Part shown: piece by piece, positions 11,066 to 52,522 of the stretch
Layout of the letters: each line of letters begins with the position of its first letter
Position numbering within the stretch: the stretch's first letter is position 1
Origin: Paraspadella gotoi
Lineage: Eukaryota; Chaetognatha
Length of the DNA: 64,000 bases
Reading direction: 5' to 3'
Assembly: GCA_051294375.1 (NCBI GenBank)
Contig: CM119265.1
Location: 25,054,725-25,118,724, forward strand
The notes under the pieces: model-generated
Told to the model about the DNA's origin: nothing
The model's input: only the letters and a program-made list of their open reading frames with translations
Databases searched by the model: none
Made by a program: the position numbers and the translations under genes

Positions 11066-11625
11066 TCATTAGAAAATTTCTTTGCAAGTCTAAACAATAA
11101 GTTTTAAGAGTGGTAATGATATTGATTTATTATGCATATGGCATAAACGTACAATACAACACTAAAAAAAATTAACTGAAATATTTGAGAACATTTTTGT
11201 AGGCAATTATAGTATAAACATTAAACAATAAAAAGTAGTGTATTAAAGTCGTTTTTTCAAGTTAGCGAAAATATCTACGTTAAGAAAACGACAGTCACCA
11301 GTTTAAAGATCAATTATTATTTTCGCCTATTGAGAATTGAGATGGTAACATTTACTTTTAAACTTGATCTAAATCAATTTAATTAGCTACAATTAATAAC
11401 ACTGTGAAATAACCGATTATTTAAAAAACTGAGTACATTAATTAAATCAAAGTTGCATTTAAAAAAACGGCTCGAGTGTAACAAAAATCATTTCTTATTT
11501 TGTTTGAGTTTTCATATTCGAATGGCAGTTGTTAAGCAGACTTGTTTGCTATGATAGTTTGGGAATTTTCATCACCGCTTGCATCACATTTATTTGGTTC
11601 TAATTTTGTATCAGTTTGGTTATGC

Positions 11626-12180
11626 TTACGTAAAGAACTCTTCGTATTTGAAAGGTTTTTCCTTCGTGTGCGTAATTAAATGAATTTTAAGATCGCTCTT
11701 TTTTCTAAAAATTTTGAAACAAAATTCACATGAAAACGTTTTTATGTTAGCGTGAGTAAAAAGATGTCGATTAAGACTGCTCTTGAATCGAAAAGATTTG
11801 CTACAAGAATAACATTTGAATGCTTTTTCCTTAGTATGTGTCAAATAATGACGTTTTAGACACATTTTCCGTCTGAAACATCGACCGCAAATTTCGCATT
11901 TAAATGGTCGTTGATCAGCGTGAATCAAGTGATGATTTTTCAAAGCGCTCTTCTGCGTGAAGCGTTGGCTGCAATATTCACATTCAAATGGTTTTTCTTT
12001 CGTGTGAGTCAAGTAATGAATTTTAAGATAACTTTTTTGCGAAAAACATTTGCTGCAAGATTCACATTTAAATGGTTTTTCTCCTGTGTGTGTCCTTAAA
12101 TGTCTATGAAGAAGGCTCTTGCACGAAAAACCCTTGTCACAAAATTCGCAGGCAAACGGAATTTTTTCGGCGTAATTCAT
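11626..12180 (-). CDS. Six-finger C2H2 zinc-finger protein
   Basis: This is one exon of 184 codons from ATG at 12180. Six consecutive C2H2 fingers (C-x2-C-x12-H-x3-H) lie at residues 11-31, 39-59, 67-87, 95-115, 123-143 and 151-171. They are spaced exactly 28 residues apart with TGEKPFK-like linkers (TGEKPFK, TKEKPFE, ADQRPFK, TKEKAFK, ANIKTFS). Such arrays bind DNA in the nucleus, and the target cannot be read from the sequence. No KRAB, BTB or other effector domain is present. A polyadenylation signal on the minus strand (TTTATT at 11589-11594) lies 32 bp past the stop. The gene sits antisense inside the intron between exon 7 (KEN) and exon 8 (linker) of the kinase-SH2 locus. The single exon and short length suggest a compact or retroposed family member. 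The ORF is intact. Confidence 0.9.
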   Translation of the reverse strand: MNYAEKIPFACEFCDKGFSCKSLLHRHLRTHTGEKPFKCESCSKCFSQKSYLKIHYLTHTKEKPFECEYCSQRFTQKSALKNHHLIHADQRPFKCEICGRCFRRKMCLKRHYLTHTKEKAFKCYSCSKSFRFKSSLNRHLFTHANIKTFSCEFCFKIFRKKSDLKIHLITHTKEKPFKYEEFFT

Positions 12181-12473
12181 TTTTTTAAATTTTTTTTAAA
12201 ATTTAAGATGTTTTCGATTGATGTGAGAATCAGAAAGAGAATTAAATGCAGTTTTTGCAATCGCGATTTCCGTATTTTTGAATTTTGTTCAGAACTGAAA
12301 ATTAAATTACCTCAAAAATATCCAACTTAGTAAAGCTTTTGTATTGACAAAGTAACAGAGTTAATTTTTTGTAGCTTTCGTAGAGGAAGAAGGGAAGCGA
12401 ATACGACGGTGAAGCCAAACGAATGAGAGGACAGAGTCATTGTTTTTTCTCGAGGGTCATTGTTTCGTGTCGT

Positions 12474-12670
12474 NNNNNNNNNNNNNNNNNNNNNNNNNNN
12501 NNNNNNNNNNNNNNNNNNNNNNNNNNNNNNNNNNNNNNNNNNNNNNNNNNNNNNNNNNNNNNNNNNNNNNNNNNNNNNNNNNNNNNNNNNNNNNNNNNNN
12601 NNNNNNNNNNNNNNNNNNNNNNNNNNNNNNNNNNNNNNNNNNNNNNNNNNNNNNNNNNNNNNNNNNNNNN
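12474..12670. other. Assembly gap (197 N)
   Basis: It lies directly before the acceptor of the linker exon at 12681. An additional small exon or the start of a separate SH3-SH2 gene could be hidden here. Confidence 0.95.
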
Positions 12671-12680
12671 TCTCTCCCAG

Positions 12681-15600
12681 GGAATGGAGGACGAACTTTC
12701 CGCCCACCGAAAATTCGCCGCCAGTTTCTCTCGTTCGGTTCCACGATTCCATCCGAAGAAAACGACGCTGATGCCACGAGCGCCTCTGGAGGCTGAAGAG
12801 GGAAGATCGAAACAAAAGACAATCAAGGCGGAGACCGAGACGACGACGACAACAACGACAACTTACCCGGTCGACTCTCCTCCTCCTCTTCTTCCTCCTT
12901 CTCCTCTGCGTCCTTCCTTCGATCCTTCTATCGAAGACGCCCCCTCCTCTTCCTCCTCTCTTCCTCCTCCTCCTCTTCCCGGCCTCATTGAACGCGCACG
13001 TCATTTGTTTTTCAAAAGATTGACTCCGATCTCTGAGCTTCTTCGATCCGCCACCGACTACATGGCGCTGTTTCCCTCGTCCCGGGCGGCCAACACGATG
13101 GCGAGGTTGGTCGTTATTTAGATTTCAAATTTAATATTTTAATATGATATAATGATAATACGTATAATATTTATATTTTAAATAAAAACTTTGCTATTGT
13201 CAAAATGTATAAAAAAATTTAAATTTTGCTTGTACTTTATAATATTTTTTATTTTTAAAAATAGAATTATTACTAATAAATTAATCAATAAAAAATATCT
13301 TATAATATACTTTGCTTAAAAATTTAAACTGTATTGAATTAAATTTAGATATGATAATCTTTTTTCTTGCATCTAAGGCCTGGGTTAAGTCACTTCAATT
13401 TAATATTTATTTTGAAAATACAATTCAAACTTTTTTCTTTAAATATTTTTTGAAAATAATATTTATATGTTTTATCCTTATTTTATATAAATCTTTTAAA
13501 ACTTTACGAAGAATGGATGATCAACGATGGGAATATTTTTCCGTCGCCGATCCCAGGGGTGCCGCCCAACAGTTCGAGTATCGCCTCGGCGACGCCCTTC
13601 AAATTTCCATCGGCGATGAAGACGACATCTTGAATCGAATTCACGTGACTGCGAGGAACGAGCGGACCGGACAGACGGGACTCGTGCCCACGAAGGTGAG
13701 GACAGATGGACAGGCAGGCGAATCGATCAAAATTGAAAAAAAAAGAATATTGAATCAATTGACCAATCAACCTTCCCCCCCCCAAAAAAAAGGACGTTGT
13801 CCCCCGTGGTTGGTATCACGGCCATCTCACCCCCGACGAGGCGTCCGTAGTGTTAAAATCCGCGCCGACCAAGATGCGGAAAGGCTCGTTCTTGATGCGG
13901 CACGACTTTCGCGGGATGCTGTGGCTTTCGGTGTCGACGAAGGCCATCGATTCTCAGACGATAGAACATTTCCAGGTGAGAGAGGCTCTCTCTCTCTTAC
14001 CCTTACTCCTCTTCTCCTCCCTATTCCCTCTCCGCATCCGTCTCCTCTTCCCCCTTCCCTTCTACCTTCATCTCTTTCCTTTCCTCTCCTTGCCCTCTCT
14101 TCTCCTCTCCCCTTCTCCCTCTTCTCCCCTCTCTACCCTGATATCTCTCCCCCACATCCCATAAATCTCTCGCTCACTCATCGTCTCTCGACTCCCCCCT
14201 GATCTCTCCCTCTCTGCCCTCCTCTCTGACTCCCCACCCTACTCTCCTCTCCCTCCCCTTCTCTTCCCTCTCCTCCCCTCCATTACTCTTCCACTCACCC
14301 TACGCCTCCTGCTAGTCCCTCACCCCCTTTCTCTCCTCCCCCTCCACTCCCTTCAATCTACTATACCTCTTCCCACCCACGCCTCCCAGGTGAAAGGGTC
14401 TCACTTCCTCTACCATCTATCGGCCATTCCCGGACCGTCTTCAAGTCGGTGGTCGATCTGGTCGCCCACTACCAGATCCACCACCTCCCGCGATCCACGA
14501 CGCGCTTGAGGTTTCCCCGCGGACGCGACGAACGACGCCGAGTCGTGCATCGACTGGCGACGCCGTCGAGGGGCGCCGAACTCGTCGCCGCTAAAGATTA
14601 TTTCAGGTGGGTGCGCCTCGCTCGATCCTCCAAAAGATGAAATGAAATTGTACATATACATATTATTGTACACATAGTACATACACTACATACATTGCAC
14701 AATTGTATATTTTAGTATGATTTATTTGTATCACATAATCAATATGGACAACTATGAATTTACAAGGAATCCAGAGCACTCAATGATCATTATCAGGTTC
14801 TAAAACATCTATATTATAAAACTTTAATATGGTCTCGCACTTGAATCTGTAAAATCGAAGTCATATATGTTAAGTTACAGCAAAACATTTGAAAAGAGAA
14901 CAAAAGGATTGAAATCAAAATTATAGTTTTCACCCTGAAACGCCAACCTCTACCCCATCTTCCCCATCATCTACCCCATCAACCTAATCTCCCCCATCAT
15001 CCTCTTCTCCAGCCGCATCGACGAGGAGCTCAACTTCCTCGAGGGCGACTTCCTCAGCCTCGATTCGGACGGGTGGTTCCAAGAGAGAGCCGGCTACTAC
15101 GTGACCACAAATTCTCGAACGGGTCGTCGAGGGATGGCGATATCCTCGATGCTCGTGCCGAGAGAATTTTATCTCGGGTAATGGATTGATTTGATCGATT
15201 TGATTGATTTCATTCGATTGTTTATGGATTTGATGAATCGAAGATCTATCATCTTTTTATATACTATTATTATTATTATTATTTTTGTTATATATAGGGA
15301 GTGGTTCTCATACCACTTCCTTGATAGGGAACCTAGGAAACCGGGAAACCCTCGGAGTAAATAAACGAGACTGTGAGAGAGTCTTGATTGAAAGCTTGCA
15401 GGGACCCGCTATGTCATTATCTCGTAAGAGTGATGGAGGCCTTAAACCACCAATGCCTGTCCAAAGTCAGGGGCCAGATAATTTATTTATTAAATGAATT
15501 GAATAATTGTTTATTGGTTGTACTAATGTCATAGTTTTCTTAACCTCGCCCCCCCCCAACCCCCCCCCCCTCCAGCTGGATGTCCGGCTCCCGCGCGGAC

Positions 15601-17122
15601 GAGGCGCTTCGCGACGCCCGCGTCGGCGACTTTCTCCTTCGCAAAGAAAAGTCGGGCAAATTCTCCTCGTTTTTGTCGGTCAAGTGCCCGACAAAGACGC
15701 ATCACGAGGGCATCTACGCGGACGACTTGCACTGGTTCGTGGGATCTTTGGCTTTCGTGGATTCGCTCAATCTCGTCGAGTATTTCAAGCGAAACGCGGG
15801 TCATTGGGGGGTCAAACTCAGGTAAGGGGGGGGGGAAGAGAATGGGGCCAGAGTTTCGTTGTTTATGTTTTTTTTAAAAACAAACATTTATGTATAATTT
15901 AACTGTTTTCCTTTCTGAAAAAAAAACTATAGCCTCAATACGAAAGCTAAATGAAAGCTGAAAACAGTTTTGCATTGAATCTTGTTTTTTTAATTAGCTA
16001 AAATTTTTTTGAGATAAGTGATTCCTAGTTTTTATCAATTACGATAACAACAATGAAAACACAATAGTAATCGCAACGACTAAGACGAAATTAGTTGTTA
16101 CTTCAGCTGAGACCGACCCTGAAAAGATATGACAATATATCTTATATCTCCCCCCCTTCCACCTCCTCCTCCTCTTACCTCCTTCCAGATCCCCCGTCCC
16201 CTCACCACCCTCTGGCGCCGCCCCTCAATTCCACCACGCCCTCCCGCCTGCCTCCACTCTCTTCGTCGCCATCCAGACCCGCGTGGCGGGGTCGTCGGCG
16301 CACTTGACGATCCACTCGGGCGACGTGGTGCAGGCGGTGTCGACGGAGGCTTGGAACGATCTCGGCACGGGCTGGTACTCGGCCAAGAATCTGACGCGAC
16401 ATTCCGAGGTCGGCGCCTGCTTGTCCAACACGCTCGTCCCAAAGGACTGGCTGCGGGAGGGCGTCGGGGAGGAAGAGGCCGAGAGGCTCCTCGCCGATCA
16501 ACCCGTCGGCACCTTCATGATCCGGAGAGGGTCTCGGAGCGACGGTCGAGGCGGCGGCGGCGGCGTTGGCAACGGCAGCAGCGGCGGCAACGGCGTTCGC
16601 GCCGCAGAGAAGAAGAAGCCTCAAGCGAACCGTCGTTGGGAACTTCAAGGAGACTACAGCTTCATGCTGTCGTTGAAGACGGCCGACGGTCGAGCGGCGC
16701 ACGTGGGGATCTTCGAGGCGACGGAGCGATATACTCAGGTGCTTCGAAGAGCGCGGAGGACGTTGTCGCACGTGATTGTAAATAAGTTCACGCTATTTTA
16801 GATATGTATCGCGCGAGATATAATAAATTAATTAATTAAGTAAACAAAAAATGAATTAAATTAACGAAGTTTGTAGGCATTCGTCTAAACCTAGATAGTG
16901 GATAACTTTCCTCACACTTTCATTGAATTTCCTTCACAGGGAACCGTCTGGGGAATTAAATTCGAGAGAGACTTTATCGACGTCTTCAACCTCGTCGATT
17001 ATTACCGGAAAAACAAAGGAACATGGGGATGTTTGTTGACTCAGCCCTGTCCCCGAGTGAGGGCGAAGAAGTCGCTGAAAAAAGAGCAATCCTTGGATTT
17101 GGATCTCGGGATTTTCGATTAG
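12681..17122 (+). CDS. Proline-rich linker and three SH3-SH2 pairs, exons 8-15
   Basis: Exons are 12681-13105, 13512-13695, 13793-13975, 14390-14606, 15013-15177, 15576-15821, 16189-16738 and 16940-17122 (stop TAG). All have GT-AG borders, and all phases agree except the fourth, which is one base short. Exon 8 is a low-complexity linker with Thr, Ser and PPxLPP-type proline runs. SH3-1 (13.5 kb) ends in TGLVPTKDV. SH2-1 starts GWYHGHLT and has FLMR. SH3-2 has ELVAAKDYF and the ligand-site Trp (DGWF). SH2-2 has FLLR. SH3-3 has GTGWY. SH2-3 has FMIR, a Gly-rich insertion after it, and LVDYY. All three SH2 domains keep the phosphotyrosine-binding arginine. An AATAAA lies at 17249. SH2 and SH3 domains bind phosphotyrosine and proline motifs, so this is an adaptor or targeting half. 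Exon 8 enters in phase 0, as exon 7 leaves, so one gene with the kinase-KEN part is likely. A separate gene starting at ATG 12684 is the alternative. Confidence 0.82.
13106..13511. other. AT-rich intron
   Basis: This intron lies between the linker exon and the SH3-1 exon. It is very AT-rich and contains no other feature I can support. Confidence 0.7.
13976..14389 (+). repeat. Pyrimidine-rich intron tract
   Basis: This intron within SH2-1 is almost wholly C and T, imperfect CTCCC/TCTCC runs, ending in a normal acceptor (CCTCCCAG). Pyrimidine tracts this long help define the strand of transcription but carry no coding signal. Confidence 0.75.
15285..15500 (+). repeat. Dispersed repeat family A, copy 1
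   Basis: Shares TTGATTGAAAGCTTG, TCCAAAGTCAGGGGC, AGATA and TTATTAAATGAAT with copies at 26.99, 30.42 and 63.66 kb. It lies inside the intron between the SH3-2 and SH2-2 exons. There is no coding capacity. It is probably a short non-autonomous element. Confidence 0.7.
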
Positions 17123-17248
17123 AGTCGTACGTTGTGTTTACCTATTGTTATTTGTTTACGAGTTTGAATCTGTCAGCCGTTTCGGAAAAAAAAACTAAAT
17201 AACATTCCTTTTTAAAAGAACGGTCGCTTTCTTGCCAGTATATTGTTA

Positions 17249-17254
17249 AATAAA
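17249..17254 (+). terminator. Polyadenylation signal of the SH2 gene
   Basis: A canonical AATAAA lies 127 bp past the stop codon at 17122, in a sharply AT-rich stretch. Confidence 0.55.
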
Positions 17255-17906
17255 GAAAAAAAAACCATCTATATTACAATTATTTTGTTTTTGTTTTTTA
17301 CTTTGCCAGGACCAAAAGGTCTCTTCTCTTTTTATACTTTAGCTCACAAATTTCTCATCGCCCATTTTTTTTTATCCATCAATGAGTTTTATGGTGCCAC
17401 CGAGTTTCATGGTGATTCATGGTGCCAGCGTCGTGGGCGGCGAAACCATTTTTTTCACATTATTTCACGTTTGCTTCGCCGCCTCGACTCACGATTTCAC
17501 AGGTTTTTTTTCCCACAGTTTCGACCAATATTATGAATTTTCTTGCTGTTTTTCGATCTTTACTTAACTTACCCTTTTTCCGATTCACAAAATAGACTCA
17601 CTTTTTTCTTTCAACCTTCGTCTCTTTTTATTCCTGAGCTACTGGCGAGTTTCCAAGCATTAATTCACACTTTCTCCATTCCTGCTTAGAATTTCTCGTT
17701 TCCCTACCCTCTCTAATAGAGAGTCTGTATAACCTTCCCTTTTGAATTTCTAACCATTAACTCTCTTATCCTAACCCCAATCGTTTAGCTCCTAATATCT
17801 GCCCAATACAACCCGACCCCAATAACCTTTTCAACCCCAACCCCTCACCCCTAACCTCCTAAGCTTTCCCCACTTCCCCCCGAACCCCAACCCAACCTTA
17901 ACTTAC

Positions 17907-49136
<31,230 letters not shown>

Positions 49137-49766
49137 GTTATCTGCGATGCAAAGGGTTAACAATAACAACATCAACAACAACAACAACAACTTTACTACT
49201 CGATCTCGAGTTTCAACAAATTATTTATTTATTATTTATTATCATTTTTTTGTGACAAATGTATCAGGAACTTTGTCTCGTCTTCATCTTTGTCGTCGTT
49301 GTCGTCGTCGTCGTCGTTCTTGACTAAAGTGCCTTCGATGTTTATCTTAACTCTCTTTTTCTATTTTTGTCACCTTACTCTTTCTTGTCGTCCGCCTCTT
49401 CTTCCTCCTCCTCCTCCTCCTTCTCTTCCTCCTCCTCGTTCAACTCCTTATCGTCATCAACGACTTTAACAATAGCAATAACATNNNNNNNNNNNNNNNN
49501 NNNNNNNNNNNNNNNNNNNNNNNNNNNNNNNNNNNNNNNNNNNNNNNNNNNNNNNNNNNNNNNNNNNNNNNNNNNNNNNNNNNNNNNNNNNNNNNNNNNN
49601 NNNNNNNNNNNNNNNNNNNNNNNNNNNNNNNNNNNNNNNNNNNNNNNNNNNNNNNNNNNNNNNNNNNNNNNNNCTGATCTCGAAGTGAAGGAAGCTTTTC
49701 TGTAAGCCGCCGGCATCTTGTCTCGTCGTCATGGCAACAGACAAACTCTCTTTACATTTCTTCCTT

Positions 49767-49920
49767 AAACGCGAAACGTTTGACGTTCGCCGTCGGCGTC
49801 GGCGCCGTCGACGATGAGAGCCGCATTGACGGCGCCGGTCTGCGTATGACGGAGCGCCCTCGTTTCCTCGATCACGGGCGCCGATGACGTCGATTTAATC
49901 CTCATACAGAGGGCGCTCGA
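49767..49920 (-). promoter_or_regulatory. GC-rich island upstream of the M13 gene
   Basis: A GC-rich 150-bp patch lies 630 bp upstream of the first M13 coding exon, with an N gap (49485-49673) between. It contains a TGACGTCG CRE-like motif and a 46-codon minus-strand ORF (MRIKSTSSAPV...). The first M13 coding exon starts with an acceptor, so an untranslated exon or promoter is expected to the right. This is a candidate. Confidence 0.3.
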
Positions 49921-50208
49921 CGATTGTTGTTCCTTTTTTATTTTTTTTTTTGGGGGGGGGGTTAATCCAGATTTTTTAAAATTTTTATTTCAAGCGTTGG
50001 ATGTTTTTTGTTTTTATGTTTGAGAAGAAGAGAATGTGGACTTTAATCTCTTTTCTTTTGATAACCTGAAAAAGAAAGGGAATGGTTATTAACCATTGGT
50101 TAATGATTAATGATTAATGGTTAAATATAGTGAATCGAGCAGCAATGAAAAACAATAACAAATGATCCAAAAGATTAAATGGACGTAATAAATTATCCAT
50201 TTTTTAAT

Positions 50209-50209
50209 G

Positions 50210-50247
<38 letters not shown>

Positions 50248-50250
50248 TTA
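50209..50250 (+). repeat. (GATA)n microsatellite
   Basis: About ten TAGA units, followed by increasingly garbled TAGAT-like sequence to 50300. Confidence 0.95.
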
Positions 50251-50429
50251 GACCCTAGATTAGATAGATTAGCATAGATAAGATCTAGATCTAGTACTAG
50301 AATAGAGAACAAAAGTCTGATATAGCAGAGAGAAGAGAGAGAGATAGAGAGATGCACAGAAGAGAGAGAGGACGAGTCCAGAAGAGTAGACTCTCGAGAG
50401 AGACGAGATGATTCTCTCTGTCTAATCGA

Positions 50430-50880
50430 GGAGAAGGGAAATATAAATCTTTGTCCGTGTGAAAACGATCTTCCTTTCGTCCTCTTCTCGGGGTTTATCC
50501 TCTAAGCCTACCATCTCTCATCTCTTTCCTCTCTCTGAATCAGTCCTCACCTATCTCTATCGCTCATTCTTAAAAAAAAACTTATTCAACCTAACGCGAC
50601 GATGAAAAAAACCGCGCGCGCCGTAATTTTTAAATTCGAGTTCACAATAATTTTTATTCGATAAGTCACACATGCCAATTTCTTCAGCTCTTAGAAAAAA
50701 TTTAGACTAGCAACGTTAGCATCGATAACGCGCACTTGATTCACGAAGATAGGAAGGAGGAGGAGGCCAGGGGACGGGACGGACAATTCCATGGGCCTTT
50801 TATTGCATTGTCTTCTATCTCTACTTTTTCGAGAGGAGAAAGGAAGAGGGCAGAAGGAAAGAAGAGGAGAGGAGAGAGAG

Positions 50881-50912
<32 letters not shown>

Positions 50913-52475
50913 GAGCCAGAAGAAGAGAGAGAGAATGAAAGAGTACTAAAGCAGGAGAGACACAAGATAACTAGACGACAGAGAGAAAATTATTTAAAAA
51001 AAGAGGGAAACGCGAGCGAGAGAGAGGTGAAGAAGCAAGCATTAAACATAATTCAAAGCAAGCATTAAGACGATTATCGAGATCTCGAACCTCGATGCCG
51101 GGAGAAACATGTCTTGATTGTTTTATTCGATTCGCGTCAGCCCGCAAAAAATCTGAATTGTTTATCAAAAGTACATATTTAAAATTTCCTTTTCCTCCAA
51201 GTACAGCCCTCAAATTTTCTGTATGTGTACTCAACCAAAATGGTTCTTTATAAATAAACTGTAACACAGGTCCCCAAGTTTAAGAGCAGAAAAATCGTGA
51301 CGAAAGACCAGGCGCCGTATCGCTCATGAAACACCGTCGACGCCGGAATCAAACGACGACGACGGAAAAAAAAAAATTTTTCTCTTCCAATTCAAAAGGA
51401 GAAAAAAGTGGAAACGGAATGTTCGGCGGAGGAAATGAGTATAATTAGGATGAAATTACGGAAATGTTATTTCAGTTGGAATAATTGCAATGAGAGAGAA
51501 AGGCGTCGGAAAACAATTCAGATTCAGAAGTTGTACGAAAATATTCGACATTACGAACGAAATTCCTCCAGATTTATAATTTTCGTAAAAATAATGGAAC
51601 ATATAAATAAAGAAAGTGATTCCACTGAAAAAAAGAAAAGAAATCGTTTACTCTATATGATCTTAAGAAATTCTCTCTCTCTCCGTCCTCTCATCTCTCT
51701 CTCTCTCTCCTTTCTCTCTCGTCCTTCTCTCTCTCTCTCGTCTCTCGCTCTCCTCTGAGCACGGAGGTCGCAGCAAATCAACTCGAGAAACAAAAGAAAC
51801 ATTTCGATTTCGTCGTAGTTCTTTTCAAATTCCTCCACTTAGTTCTGCCCTCCGCACTCCGCTTTCATCCTCTCCAAACTCCCTCTCATCCTGCGACCAT
51901 TCTCCTCAACCATCTCCATCTCATTCGTTCTCTCTTCCTTCTCTCCTCATCCCTCCTCCTTCCATTCCCTCTCCCTCATCGACCTACCCTCATAGCGCCT
52001 TCTTCAAACCTCGTTCGGATTTCAACTGTCCGCTCCTCAACGTTAAATAACATGAAATTCGTCGAAGCCGCAATCGGGGCGCGGAGAAATTGGTAACACA
52101 CCGGGAGCGTACGGAGAGATAGCGAAGGAAACTAGAAATCACCGTACAGCAGAAAAGATTACGGTACAAGAGACAAGAGTAACAGAAAAGAAAGGTCGTA
52201 ATACCCCGAGGGGCAATATTAAATAAGCGAGAAATGGAATAATTATTGTCGCTGAGGTAAATTTTTTTTGAGGGGGGAGTTGTAAATTAAACCAGTGAAT
52301 GTGGGATTAATCGAGAAGGGGAGGTAACGTGACAAATTTCGCCTGGTCGTTCAATCAGTGATGGTTTCTAAAGTTATCAAAAAACTCGTGTTTCTGATAA
52401 TCTGAAGGAATCTTATATAAAATGGACCGTCAGTGGCCGTCGATCGTCGTCGTACGCCTCCGGGTCGTCGTCAGT

Positions 52476-52522
<47 letters not shown>

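Larger units (their letters stand above)
10909..12680. other. Intron or spacer between KEN and SH3-SH2 parts
   Basis: Sequence turns sharply AT-rich after 10908, which fits a splice donor (CAA|GTATTT). Reading through instead would stop at 11004. A dispersed repeat copy lies at 10975-11065, the antisense zinc-finger gene at 11626-12180, and an N gap at 12474-12670 just before the next acceptor (CTCTCCCAG). If the two halves are separate genes, the promoter of the second would lie here. I see no clear one. Confidence 0.6.
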
